Part shown: positions 1-38,725 of the stretch, one piece after another | Position numbering within the stretch: position 1 is the first letter of the stretch | Layout: the number at the start of each line of letters is the position of its first letter | NCBI GenBank assembly: GCA_022414725.1 | Contig: CM039464.1 | Location: forward strand, 17,023,905-17,087,904 | Direction of reading: 5' to 3' | Origin: Microglena sp. YARC | Taxonomy: Eukaryota > Chlorophyta > Chlorophyceae > Chlamydomonadales > Chlamydomonadaceae | DNA: 64,000 nucleotides | Translations under genes and position numbers: made by a program | The notes under the pieces: generated by a model | What the model saw: only the letters and a program-made list of their open reading frames with translations | Told to the model about the DNA's origin: nothing | Databases searched by the model: none

Positions 1-1183
1 AATTGAACACCAAACAAGAAAACTACCAACCCAACCACCTGGAATCTGTCATTAACCATGGATTCTTAACTCCTTTGGATGGCTCACATCCCAGGTACGT
101 TTTGTGTTTACACCAATCAATTTGTTTGGTGTTAAAGCAAGCAAGCTTTAACACCAAACAAGCAAACTACCAATCCTACCATCTGGCATGTGGCCTCATC
201 CATGGATTCTTAACTTCTTTGGATGGCTCGCGTCCCAGGTATGTTTTGTGTAAACACCAATCATGCTAACTCTAACAAAGAAAACTTTAGCAACAAACAA
301 GCAAACTACCAAGTCATCCATCTAGAATCTGGCCTCATCCATGGATTCTTAACTCCTTTGGATGGCTCACGTCCCAGGTGCGTTTTTGTATTAACATCAA
401 CCAAGAAAACTCTAACACCAAACAAAAACTAACAAGCCAACCATCTGGCATCTGGTATCAACTATGTATTATTAACTTCCATGGATGGCTCACGTCCCAG
501 GTAAGTTTTGTATTTACACAAATCAAGCATACTTTAACACCAAACAAGGAACCTCAACACCAAACAAGCAAACTACCAGGCCAACAATCTAGCATCTGGA
601 CTCAACCATGCATGGCTCACGTCCCAGGTTTGTTATGGATTTACACCAATCAAGCAAGCTTTAACACCAAACAAGAAGCTTTAACACCAAACAAGCAAAA
701 CACCAAGCCAACCATCTAGCATCTGGCATCAACCATGGATTCTTAACTCCTTTGGGTGGCTCACGTCCCAGGTACGTTTTGTATTTACACCAATTAAGCA
801 AACTTTAACACCAAGCAAGGAGCTTTAACACCAAACAAGCAAAGTACCAAGCCAACAATCTAGCATCTGGCCTCAACCATGCATGGCTCACGTCCCAGGT
901 ACGTTTTGAAATTTACACCAAGCAAGCAAGCTTTAACACCAAACAAGCAAAGTACCAAGCCAAAAATCTAGCATCTGGCCTCAACCATGGATTCTTAACT
1001 CCCTTGGACGGCTTTCGTCCCAGGTACGTACGTTTTCGTATTTACACCAAGTAAGCAAACTTGAACACCAACCAGGGAACTTTACCACCAAACAAGCAAA
1101 ACACCAACACAACCATCTAGCATCTGGCCTCAACCATGGATTCTTAACTCCCTTGGGTGGCTTGCGTCCCAGGTACGTTTTGT
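1..1183 (+). repeat. Tandem array (unit about 125-150 bp) carrying a splice-donor-like junction
   Basis: About nine units, each with an exon-like end TTGGATGGCTCACGTCCCAG followed by GTACGT. Junctions recur near 96, 240, 379, 502, 629, 774, 900, 1025 and 1174. In one frame the edge reads HGFLTPLDGSRP and leaves two bases (AG), which matches the phase needed by the exon at 3767. The array therefore looks like copies of a 5' splice junction whose true exon lies left of the window. The open frames here are repeat artefacts. Confidence 0.8.
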
Positions 1184-1305
1184 TAAATAGATTTTTGACG
1201 TAGCAGATACCTCATTTTTATATGTATAATTTCTGATGTAACAGAAATTTCTGGTCCTGTGTATATGGCTGGTTCTGTGTATTTGTCTGGATCTGTGAAG
1301 GGATT

Positions 1306-1545
1306 CTTTTTTCCGCTATATATAGCGATCGTTAGTTTCGACCCCGTTTCAGCGACATTCTCGCTTCGAAAAAAGTAAACAAATAAAGTTTTTTGTGTGT
1401 GCCCTACATGGCCTTAAAAAGCCCGACATGGCCCTAAAAAGCTACGAAAAGCTACAGAAAGCACCAAAACGCTGTCCCTGGAGGAGCCCTGAAACCATAA
1501 AGCTTAAAGAAACCCACTTTCAGATTTGAAAAATAAAACTGGATG
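1306..1545 (+). repeat. Dispersed repeat family B, copy 1
   Basis: Starts near GCTATATATAGCGATCG, continues through CCCCGTTT and a series of AAAGCTA words, then GCTGTCCCTGGAGGAG and ACTTTCAGAT. The same order is seen at 27462-27700 (+) and, reverse complemented, at about 13900-14112. No coding capacity or clear terminal repeats. It is probably a non-autonomous element of unknown class. Confidence 0.75.
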
Positions 1546-1600
1546 ATCTGTGAACATTAGACTCCCTCAGATGGCTCACGTCCCAGGCATATTCATAAGG

Positions 1601-1620
1601 AACCCTAAACCCTAAACCCC
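1601..1620 (+). repeat. Interstitial telomere-like repeat (CCCTAAA type)
   Basis: The run AACCCTAAACCCTAAACCCC has two full CCCTAAA units and partial flanking ones. CCCTAAA/TTTAGGG is the telomere unit of most plants and many green algae. It lies between two identical 19-bp direct repeats, AGGCATATTCATAAGGAAC, at 1585-1603 and 1637-1655. Confidence 0.7.
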
Positions 1621-1649
1621 AATGTCCCAGGTACGTAGGCATATTCATA

Positions 1650-1813
1650 AGGAACGACAATATGATAGCATGTCATCATATGATTCCATATGATGCCAGC
1701 AGTCTGACTAGGCTTCGGTAACAATTTATATACAATATCACATGGTGCAATTGGTATGATATCATATGATATCATACTCGCCTTTAGTCAACATCATATG
1801 ATATGCCTGTTCC
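1650..1813 (+). mobile_element. MITE-like element, family C copy 1
   Basis: About 165 bp, rich in CATATGATATC words, with imperfect terminal inverted repeats of the form GGAAC.GGCATATCATATGAT. The inner part includes CAGTCTGACTAGGC and ATACAATATCA. Three further copies are at 8318-8490, 14288-14500 and 25775-25980. No ORF; I infer a non-autonomous DNA transposon. Confidence 0.7.
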
Positions 1814-1977
1814 TACATATGCACCACATGTTGACTGATGGAGCACTACATGCATCACATGGATAATGATAACGCCTGGTGGGGCGTGGTGTTAAGGGAA
1901 CCCGTCGTACGCGGGTAGAGAGCGGTCTTCTACCTCAACTGGACAAGGTACCATCGCGGTTGACGACGACCTGCAGC

Positions 1978-2053
1978 GCTAAGAGCGACCGAAGGGGGAA
2001 TCGAACCCCCGACTCTTCGTCCTCAAGCAATTTGGTCTACAACTAGACCAATG
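1978..2053 (-). pseudogene. tRNA-like A/B-box sequence (tRNA relic or SINE head)
   Basis: On the minus strand a perfect B-box arm GGGGGTTCGATTCCCCC follows an A-box-like TGGTCTAGTTGTAGACCA by about 30 bases. The 3' acceptor-like bases TTCGGTC have no matching 5' strand and the anticodon stem does not pair. It is therefore a decayed tRNA or tRNA-derived element rather than a working tRNA. Confidence 0.5.
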
Positions 2054-2199
2054 TATATCACTATAAGGGGCTGCATCACATGGAGCACTGCACATATCAC
2101 GTGGAGCACAACATGTGCCGCATCCCATTTTCAGAACTTCAGAACTAGCTACCTAACACCAAAGAACCAACACTCCCTTGGGTTTCAAACATTCAAGGT

Positions 2200-2611
2200 A
2201 CATTATTTTACATATGTTGTGTTTACAATTTGTTTTTACATATGTTGTGTTTACAATTGGTTTTTACACACGTGTTTTTACACATGTTTGCTTCACAATT
2301 TGTATTTGCACATGTTTTTTACACACGTAATTTTTCAATTTATTTTTACACATATTGTTTTACATGTGTTTGCTTTACAAATTGTTTTACACATGTTTTT
2401 CTTCATCTTTGTTTGCAGACATATTATTTTACACAAGTTAGTTTTATCATTTGTTTTTACACATGTTTTTTACAAACATTTGTTTTACAATTTGTTAAAT
2501 ACATATTTCCCCCCAAGAGTGTTATTGTATTTTATAACATCTTTTGTTTGGTGTGGTGTGTGTGTGTGTGTGGTGTGTGTGTGGTGTGTGTGTGGGGGGG
2601 GGGGGGGGGGG
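2200..2611. repeat. Degenerate TTTTACACATG repeats ending in (GT)n and a G run
   Basis: Loose repeats of TTTACACATGTTTT run from about 2200 to 2500, followed by GTGTGGTGTG microsatellite and about 18 consecutive G (2594-2611). It is intronic relative to the large + strand gene. No coding support in either frame. Confidence 0.7.
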
Positions 2612-2639
2612 TTCTCACGCTCAAGGAATGATTGTTTCT

Positions 2640-3766
2640 GAGAGAGTTTCTCACATCCAACAAACCACTTCACCACCAAACCATTGAACCACCAAACCAC
2701 TTAATCACCAAAGGCAGGTCATGGTGCACTAACAAACCACCAAACCACTTGGACACCGAACCAGACACCCACTGCAGGCAGGTCATGGTGCACTAACAAA
2801 CCACCAAACCACTTCGACACCAAACCAGATACCCACTGCAGGCAGGTCATGGTGCACTAACAAACCACCAAACAACTTCGACACCAAACCAGATACCCAC
2901 TGCAGGCAGGTCATGGTGCCCTACCAAACCAGTAAACCACTTAACCACCATACCACATTCCCTCTGCAGGCAGGTCATGGTGCACTACCAAACCACCTAA
3001 CCACTTCACCACCAAACCACTTAACCAACAAACCAATTCACCAACAAACCACTTAATCACCACATCACTTCACCACCAAACCACTTAGCCAACAAACCAC
3101 TTCGCCAACAAATAACTTCACCTACAAACCACTTAATCACCAAACCACCTAACCAGCAAACCACTTAACCAACAAACCACTTAACCACCAAACCACTTAA
3201 CCACCAAACCACATACCCATCGCAGGCAGGTCATGGTGCACTACCACACCACCAAACCACTTAACCACAAAACCGATTAAACACCCAAGGTAGGTCATGG
3301 TGCACTACCATTCTACCTAACCACCAAACCACATAACCACCCAACCACTTAACCACTATACCACATACCCATTGCAGGCAAGTCATGGTGCACTACCACT
3401 ACATGCCACTTAACCACCATACCACTTCACCACTATACCACTTAACCACCATACCACACACCCATTGCATGTAGTTCATGGTGCACTACCAAACCACTGA
3501 ACCATTTAACCACCAAACCACTTAACCAACAAACCACTGTGCCAACAAATCACTTCACCACCCAACCACTTAACCACCATACCACTTCACCACTATACCA
3601 CTTAACCACCATACCACATACCCATTGCATGTAGTTCATGGTGCACTACCAAACCACCAAACCACTTAACCAGCAAACCAATTAAACACCCAAGGTATGT
3701 CATGGGGCACTACCATTCTACCAAACCACCCAACCACTTAACCACCATACCACATACCCATTGCAG
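2640..3766 (+). repeat. Acceptor-copying tandem array upstream of exon 3767-3829
   Basis: An ACCAAACCACTTAACC background carries repeated copies of CCCACTGCAG followed by GCAGGTCATGGTGCACTA. Junction copies end near 2777, 2841, 2905, 2969, 3225 and 3377, with degraded ones near 3476 and 3635. The final one, at 3766, leads into an open exon. Each unit thus contains a 3' splice site plus the first 15-20 exon bases. Confidence 0.8.
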
Positions 3767-31917
<28,151 letters not shown>

Positions 31918-32295
31918 TAAGAGAGCCAAGCCAAGCCAAGAATGCGGCTCAGAAGTCTTAGTTGGAGCGGCAAGCCAAGCCAAGCCAAGAACGCGGCCCA
32001 GAAGTCTTAGTAGGAGCGGCAAGCCAAGCCAAGCCAAGCCTAGTATGGCCCAGAAGTCTTACTTAGCAGGAGCGGCAAGCCAAGCCAAGAACGCAGCCCA
32101 GAAGTCTTACTTAGTAGGAGCGGCAAGCCAAGCCAGGAACGCGGCCCATAATTCTTAGTACGTAGGAGCGGCAAGCCAAGCCAATGCAAGCCAAGCAAAG
32201 AAAGCGGCCCAGTAGTCTTAGTAGGTGCGCCAAGCCAAGCCAAGCTAAGCCAAGCCAAGTTAAGAAAACGGCCCAGAAGTCTTTGTAGGAGCGGC
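31918..32295 (+). repeat. Array copying the stop-codon region of the large gene
   Basis: Units of about 45-55 bp: GCGGCCCAGAAGTCTTAGTAGGAGCGGC plus (AAGCC)n. The first block copies the gene end GCGGCACAGATGTCTTAGTAAGAG. About seven copies, so the repeat began inside the last codons and spread into the 3' untranslated region. Confidence 0.8.
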
Positions 32296-32381
32296 ACTAG
32301 GTGCTTCACCCAGTGGTTGGCTTAGGAAGCTGACTAGAAGCTATCAACCAAAGCATAGCACAGTACAGCACAGTATCAGAT

Positions 32382-32750
32382 GTTGAAAAGGGATTTAGCA
32401 TCCACCGATAAATTAAGGGAAGGTTGCAGTCTAAGCTGAAAGCTTTCACTGTTGATGCCCTTAGGAGGCTAAAGTTAAATGTGCCATCAGCTACAGGATG
32501 TGATTACGCAGGAGGTAGCTCTATGTTTGAGAACCTGTGCCTACCTATCAAGGATAATGTACGCAATGTGGGGTTGATGGAGAAAGTATTCAGCGACATG
32601 CAGAAGTGTTACTCAGATATAATGTATTAATTCACTGAGGTAAGTATTGTGTTCAATGATAATGAGGACGACGAGGAGGAGGACACGGATGACAAGGAGG
32701 ATGAGGAGGGCGAGTGGGAAGAATTGGACGAGGGGGGGGGGGGGGGGGGG
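32382..32750 (+). pseudogene. hAT-type transposase C-terminal relic
   Basis: Frame 3 reads VEKGFSIHR, TAA, IKGRLQSKLKAF, then DALRRLKLNVPSATG. This is the hAT C-terminal dimerisation pattern (E-R/K-GFS....K-x-K-x-x-L-R-N/S-x-L....L.AL). After a second TAA (32628-32630) the same frame stays open through FTEVSIVFNDNEDDEEEDTD, an acidic tail, into a G run. The N-terminal zinc finger and catalytic part are absent. Either a dead transposon end or part of a domesticated gene. Confidence 0.6.
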
Positions 32751-32870
32751 GGGAGGTAGTGGAAGTATTAAAGAAACCTGCCCCACCCACCGACCCCCCC
32801 ACCCCCCCACCACCAAATCCCCACCCACCCCCCACCCGCCGCTCCCGCCCCCCGCCAATGAGGTTGATTC
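32735..32870. repeat. Poly-G and C-rich low-complexity stretch
   Basis: A run of about 21 G, then CCCACCCACCGACCCCCCCACC-type sequence. ORFs in both directions are compositional. Confidence 0.8.
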
Positions 32871-32897
32871 ATTTTTTATTCACTTGCTTGTTCTCAG

Positions 32898-32970
32898 GTC
32901 CATCTTGTTCTTCCCATTCCCTCTCGTGCGATACCCACAAGAGGGGTTGGCAAGAACATGATGAGCCCAG
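32898..32970 (+). CDS. Exon of a second + strand gene (VHLVLPIPSRAIPTRGVG...)
   Basis: Acceptor TTGCTTGTTCTCAG, donor GTCTGAAG (weak). Reads VHLVLPIPSRAIPTRGVGKN and MMSP, leaving G that joins CC at 33125 (Ala). Product unknown. Confidence 0.5.
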
Positions 32971-33010
32971 GTCTGAAGTGCCTGGTTTTGAATTGTTGCA
33001 TTATTTCCAG

Positions 33011-33124
33011 CCAACATCGCTTAAAAAAATGGCTGTAGGAAGCAACTTCGCTTGAGGCTGTCCTCCCTAGACACAATGTCTGAACTCTGAAGTGCTTGAA
33101 TTTTGATTGTTACATTATTTTCAG
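33011..33124 (+). repeat. Acceptor-side duplication before exon 33125
   Basis: TGAAGTGCCTGGTTTTGAATTGTTGCATTATTTCCAG-CCAAC (ending near 33015) and TGAAGTGCTTGAATTTTGATTGTTACATTATTTTCAG-CCAAC (ending near 33129) are 114 bp apart. This is the junction-copying pattern of the first gene in a different gene, here as one extra copy. Confidence 0.7.
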
Positions 33125-33181
33125 CCAACTGTGGGCAGCACATTGCTCACCGCCTTGCAGATACACATACCGTACTCACAT
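33125..33181 (+). CDS. Exon of a second + strand gene (NCGQHIAHRLADTHTVLT)
   Basis: Acceptor ACATTATTTTCAG, donor GTAAGTTTG (consensus). With the leftover G it reads A-NCGQHIAHRLADTHTVLT and leaves T. Unidentified. The frame PTVGSTLLTALQ is also open but mismatches the previous phase. Confidence 0.55.
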
Positions 33182-33329
33182 GTAAGTTTGTAACTAAGGT
33201 CTCCACGTACGTACGGTTTCCAGTCTCACCCCCCCAAGGCCCCAATTTGAAAAATACTATAAGGGCGCGGAAAGTACCAGTTGCGCGAAACGCGCAGTTT
33301 TTTTGAAGGCAGTCGCGCTTTTCTGGCAG

Positions 33330-33395
33330 CATGCAGTTTTTACCGCCCTCAATGTAGGAGAGACTCAAGAGTTACACCGAGTCACTCAAACTCAA
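33330..33395. repeat. Dispersed repeat shared with 34730-34790
   Basis: TACCGCCCTCAATGTAGGAGAGACTCAAGAGTTACACCGA here and TACCGCCCTCACTGTAGGACAGACTCGACGGTTACACCGA at 34740. Both are near GCGC-rich TTGCGC words like family G. No gene found in 34150-35060. Confidence 0.55.
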
Positions 33396-33559
33396 AAATT
33401 ATCCCGATTGTCAAAAGGGGGCCGACCAACTAGCGTCACGTGAGTGTAACAAAAACGAGTAACCGGATGAAGAGCCATGGGGAACCTAAAGGGTTCGCGT
33501 AGAGAGAACCGTCCTTCACAAGCCAACTGTCCATGCAACATGCAACATTCGCGTTTCCG

Positions 33560-34150
33560 TCCGACCCTGAGCCCATCGTCTGCAAACTCCCATCGCGGCT
33601 GGACCTGCTACTTGCGCGCAACGTGCAAATTGCGCAAATGCTAACTTCGAACGAACACAATTAAATTGAACTGGTGCTCTTCCAACCTCTGAATCTGCCA
33701 ATCTTGCTATTAATAGCATGCCTCGGTACTGATCATTCGTTCTGCAGACCTGCGAAGCTTCAAAATTAATTACTATCAGCCTTGTGGGTAACACCACCCT
33801 GCGAACCTGTGGAGCTTGGACCAGCGCAGCTTTGAGCTACGTGCTCTGACCTAGGGGCCCATCGCCTGCAACCTGCTGGACGTGGTACTTGCGAACGTGG
33901 AAATTTAGCATATGCTGACCTTCGAACTGCGGAATTGATAACTGGTGCACTTCCGACCCCCGTCTCAGCCAAAGTGACTTGCTATTTATAGCTACCTAAG
34001 TACCAATCGTTCCTTCTGCGGAGCTGCGAAGCTACACAAGTAAGAACTAACTCGCCATCCAAGAAGGTGACACTACCCTGAGAAGCTGCAGGCAGAGCTT
34101 CGACCAACGCAGCTTTCAGATTCGTGCTTCGACCTAGGGGGCAGCGGCGT
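33560..34150. repeat. Tandem duplication, unit about 275-295 bp
   Basis: GGGCCCATCG-CTGCAA, TGGACNTGNTACTTGCG, CTGCGAAGCTNCA and GACCTAGGGG recur in the same order twice. Inside the first copy, 33748-33787 (after CGTTCTGCAG, before GTAACA) could be a third exon, LRSFKINYYQPCG, in phase with the T left at 33181. I rate that exon at about 0.35. Confidence 0.6.
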
Positions 34151-35397
34151 TGCACAATGGTAGCCACTTATCTCCATTCTCCATGGCCAGGCGCAACTCT
34201 AGGCCCAGCCATTCCAAATCATGGGCAGAGCGGCTATGCTCACCTATTCTCCCAAAGCACATGCCACATGCGCTCCCAAACTGCGCTACATTCGTGTCAT
34301 ACCCACACAACGCATAACCACCCGGCCAGCCCGGGCCAGCCCAATGCATGCCGACCCACGCTACTGGCATCCACCCCGACACACCCGACCACCCCCTCGC
34401 GTCGGGTCAGGCCCAGACCGGAACGGCTCATACTGCCCAGCCCACACATGCAGCACCTTCTCAAAATCCCCTAAAATTAACCCGACCTCTGATTGGTCTC
34501 ATTTTTTCTGCATCAAATTATTACAACTAAAGCCAACCTTCATGTATGCTCTGCATGACAGTAGAGGCACGTTCAATACTGCTTTAAACAGCAACATTGC
34601 AAAATGTCCCTTATTTGTTTGTTTGTTACTTTGTTGTTACTTAGAAAGCAACAAGGCTACAACATAAGCACACAACTGACCGCCCGTACATAAGCTTATA
34701 ATTCAAAAAACCGACATCTCAGGGGGCGGTCAATATAGTTACCGCCCTCACTGTAGGACAGACTCGACGGTTACACCGATCACACTAGAAGACTCCGTCA
34801 AGGGAGTTGCGCTTTTGACACTACAAAAAATGGCAGTTGCGCTGAAGACGCTGACTAATTTGACCCAATGTAGTACCCTGGTCTTATGGCACAAGCTTGA
34901 GACATCCGAGAAGGCTGGTTTGGAGCTGAATGCTGATCCTCAGGGTGATGTGGGGGGGTGCGCTTGGATCGAGTAAGTCTGAAGAGAAGGGAGGTACTCA
35001 GACTTGGGTCGATCTTGGAAGATGCGTCTGAGTGGTAACTGTACTTCATAACTTGGGTAGAAGATATTGAGCTACTTCATGATCTTCCAGGAACCGCCCG
35101 CAACCACTTTTCGACCATTTCCGGGCGGAATACCAACCGTTCTTGCAGGCATTGTAGCCACCAACCTCTATCGGCAACCGATTATCCCACGAATTCCACG
35201 AATTCCTATCGATGCATTGGTCTGCCGCTGCCGTCGAGGGCCGACAAATATATGGGGGCCTGTGGTGGAAAGTACCCTACTCTAGCACAAACACGTGGTC
35301 ATTACCGGTAACTCATTATCACCAACCGATGGTGGGTGGGCGCGGGGGGGGGGTAGCTAGGGCCAGATCTGGTTCCACGTTTTGGCATGTCTCTAGG

Positions 35398-35505
35398 TCG
35401 GTGTTCGGTCAACCGGGCCGTTTTTTTTTTTTGTAGATCGTCAGTTGACAACGGAGTGGTGAGGTATCGCTAAAAACTTGCCCGGCCCGGTTGACCAAAC
35501 ACCTT
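35398..35505. repeat. Inverted repeat with about 60-bp loop
   Basis: GTGTTCGGTCAACCGGGCCG at about 35401-35420 faces CGGCCCGGTTGACCAAACACC at about 35483-35503. It would form a near-perfect 20-bp stem around a T-run loop. It may be the end of a palindromic element or a cruciform site. Confidence 0.65.
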
Positions 35506-35665
35506 CAAATATTGGCCTGAACATGGCTAAAAAGGCCGAAAAACGAAAAACAAGTTACACTTTTTACACTTTTTTCCCAGCCAAAATTTTATTCTTGACT
35601 TCAAACACATATTACCAAAATGTTTAATCCTGACAAGAAATTTGAAAGGTCCGTATTTGGAATAG

Positions 35666-35989
35666 GGACAACAAAAGGCAGATGTGGTGTATTTGGGCCC
35701 AAAACAGCCCTTAATGTGCACGAATGTCATGTTTGAGGAGTCTTATACAAGTTGGAAACACGACCCAAGTTGTAAGTCACTAGTTAGCACCCTCCCAGCA
35801 TATTTTACTTTAGATGGATTTGGTGTAGAAGTTGAGAAGGTCACCCATTTGACCTACACAAGTACCAAGCCAGGCAATTCCCAGCCCTTACAGGCTGGCA
35901 TACGGACCCGCAGCAGTCGGAACGAGGGGCAGAATCGTGCAGTTTCTGATAATTCAACTTCAGGCAATGTGATGGATGGAGCAATTTGA
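35666..35989 (+). CDS. Uncharacterised ORF, possible exon
   Basis: Open from after TAG at 35663 to TGA at 35987. No early ATG. Normal amino-acid composition: MCTNVMFEESYTSWKHDPSC, then LPAYFTLDGFGVEVEKVTHL, then a Ser/Asn-rich end. It lies just upstream of the copia element and might be host exon or element leader. Confidence 0.35.
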   Translation, partial: GQQKADVVYLGPKQPLMCTNVMFEESYTSWKHDPSCKSLVSTLPAYFTLDGFGVEVEKVTHLTYTSTKPGNSQPLQAGIRTRSSRNEGQNRAVSDNSTSGNVMDGAI

Positions 35990-36568
35990 TGGCGATTGAT
36001 CGATTCTCTGGCTCGATCTGTGCTCTGTGCAGCTCGCGGCAGTCACTTGCGTACGATCGTGTACTCTCGGTGCTTTCGGGCAGCTTTCTCCACAGGCCAT
36101 GGCAGGAGGTGAATCTACGATGGAAAGTCCGGAAATTTCTTCGCGTTTGCTTTTGCCTTTCAAAGAGACATCGGAAAAGCAGGAACCCAAATTTGGCTCG
36201 GGGCCCGTGGAGCTATCAGCATGTATAGCGGTGCTCTCACGCGTTTTATGACTTGGTGACTACTTATGTACTCCCTTAGAACTATCGGCTCTCCTGAGCC
36301 AGCTTCCCGTGGGACTGAGTCATCTTGAGATGACTCAGTGGCAGCTTCCTGTCACCTACGTCTCCGGTCTGATCTGTACCCTGTTAGGTTCCTGTCTACC
36401 GCCTCCTTTCACCACAGGTGCCCCTTTATGGGTCTCCTGTGTCTGTAACGTGATCCTTGTCTCCGTGTATAGATTGGTGCGTCTGTTCCGCTGCTTTAAT
36501 CTACTGTCCACTCTACCGGAGTGATTTCAAGCTGATAGGTTACTGGGCTCCTCATCACTACCACTGCT

Positions 36569-38725
36569 TTGATAATGCAACTTCCGCGAGGGCCTCCTGC
36601 CGGCTTTGTGAAACTTACCAAACTTAATGGTGTTTCATGGGCTCGTGGGATCCGCAGTGTCATTGTGAGCAATGGATGCGACCGAATCCTCCCAACGGGG
36701 GTGAAGGTTCCTCTAGATTGGCTAGACGACTGCGCGCCAGCGGCCTCTGCTGCCGGAGAGGAGGGTCCTTCCGCCATCAAGGAAGTAACCCCCCCGATCA
36801 ATCCTCCAACTTTACGGTTCCTTCTCTCAATGTTCGACGCCTGTCCTCTGATGTTGAGGATGTCCTGATGAAGCTGTGTTGTGTACAGACACAGATCATC
36901 CGTTGTGCATCAGACCCGCAGCCTCATTGCGTCCCCTTCAATTATGATGAAGACTACTCTACTACTACTGATGATGAGGAGGACTTGAAGAGTGCTACGA
37001 GTGCTGACTTCGGTGGCGTGACCTCATCTGCTGCTGCCACTCGTGTCTTTGAGACTTCCGCTGTTTCGCCGGTGTATGAGCCTGCTGATCAGCAGATGCC
37101 TAATCGAGAGCTTTCGCCTGTGTATCAGCCTCAGCCTTCGTCGGCGCCTCCCTTTGAGCCTGTTCCCTCGGCTTACCCGGAGGTGGCTAAGCCCACTTTC
37201 TTGAAGGGCTTTGCTTCTTTTTCCTCTGCATCTGCCCCCATGGAGCGTGGCCTCCCTGGCTACCACACTCGCTCTCGCGAGGCTGCTGTTTCCTCTGCAC
37301 GCACCTCTGCTGCTGGTGCCTCCCTGGAACCCCCTCCGCCTCCGCCGGTGGAGCTGCCTCCTGCCCCTGGCCCTCCTCCTATGCTATATACGCGGTCATG
37401 CGAATCTTGGGAGCATCTGCTCACTGGTGGATCTCCTCCGACTTTGAACTTGCGGGACTACCGCCTGATCAACCAGGATCGACGGGATGGTGAGTCCTTG
37501 AACCGCTCTTTGTACGGTAGGATGGATATGCAGGCTACAATGGCAAATGTTAGTGTGAAGCTGAGGCATCGCCGAGTGATGGCTTTCTCTGAGCTTGGTA
37601 CCAGGTGTCGTTCTTTTCTTGGTCCAGTCACTTCTGGGATTCTGTATCCCCCAGATCATGGTGTTTCCTTTGGTGGTACGAGGCGTAGTGATCACGAGAA
37701 GCTTGGTTATCAGTTTGTGCGAGTGCCTGTCCCTCTGTGTCCTGTTAGCCCAGATTTCGAGCTGCTTATGAGTGTTGCGAGGTCCATTCCTGTGATTAGG
37801 AACATAGACGACCAGCGCGCTCTTGACGCTGGTCTTGCTGCGGAGTATTTCATGGACATTCGTAGGTCCTTGGCTCCTGTCCCTTCTGCGATTGGAGCTG
37901 GGTCTAATACCCTCATTCATGGTGAGTCTCGGTTTGATCCTGCACTGTTCGGGTTCAGTGCACTGCCTCTCGAACGTCAGGAGTTCATGTGTTTAAACTA
38001 TGATGCTCGCGAACATGGAGGACGATATGGTCAAGGTATACCTGGACTTTGCCACCCCTCGGGATATCCTTTTGGATATCCGGAAGACGCAGTCTGATGC
38101 CCTTGCCTCTAGAGTCCCTCTCATGCGTATCGAACTTCATAATGCGCACATGGGCCCTTCTGACCGTGTCGATGATTTCTTTCGCATGGTTCGCAGTCTG
38201 TGCACTGACCTCCGCAGTGCTGGACATCCTGTCACTCAGCGCCACGCCATGGAAACCATTGTGAATGGGATCCGTTTGATCCGATTTGAATCGCTGCGGA
38301 TCCAGTACGGTATGATGTTGGCTAACAGACAGACTGTAGATTACTGGTCTTGTCTGGAGGCATATCGGTCTCTCGACATTTTGAACATTGCTCTCCCCAG
38401 GTCCGACTCCAGGCATCCTGGTTGGTCCCGGGACGCTCCCCAGGTTCCTGCCAATGCTGCGTTTCAGCGTGGGCAGGGATCTGGTTCTCAGGGTTCTGGT
38501 TCCAACAAGCGACGTCTGGATTGTACTTGGGGCCCATGCCTCAGCAAGACGACCCACTCGGAGGATCGCTGTTTCACGAAGCATCCGCACCTGCGTAAGA
38601 CCAAGCCTGGTGCACCGGTTACCAATCCGGTGCCCATGGCCTTGGCCCTTCCAGGTGTGCTTACTCCGCGGCAGCTGGCCTCCTTGCAGGCTCAGATTGA
38701 TGGGTATGCTTTGGACAAGAAATAG
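36569..38725 (+). pseudogene. gag: Ty1/copia Gag, frameshifted
   Basis: The frame with FVKLTKLNGVSWARGIRSVI (copia Gag start pattern KLNG..) runs to a C7 run at 36789-36795, then continues one base back in another frame through an acidic and proline-rich middle. A +1 change near 38000 then enters LASRVPLMRIELHNAHMGPS (UBN2-type Gag) and a CCHC-like knuckle CTWGPCLSKTTHSEDRC near 38518. It ends at in-frame TAG 38723-38725. Two frameshifts make it inactive unless they are assembly errors. No convincing LTR or primer-binding site was found upstream. Confidence 0.8.

Noticed and set aside
1978..2053. Functional tRNA gene
   Set aside because: Acceptor and anticodon stems do not pair although the T arm is perfect.
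37985..38010. TTTAAAC heptamer at the Gag frame change as a programmed -1 slip site
   Set aside because: The heptamer is in the right phase, but the needed change is +1; a -1 slip would enter the third frame.
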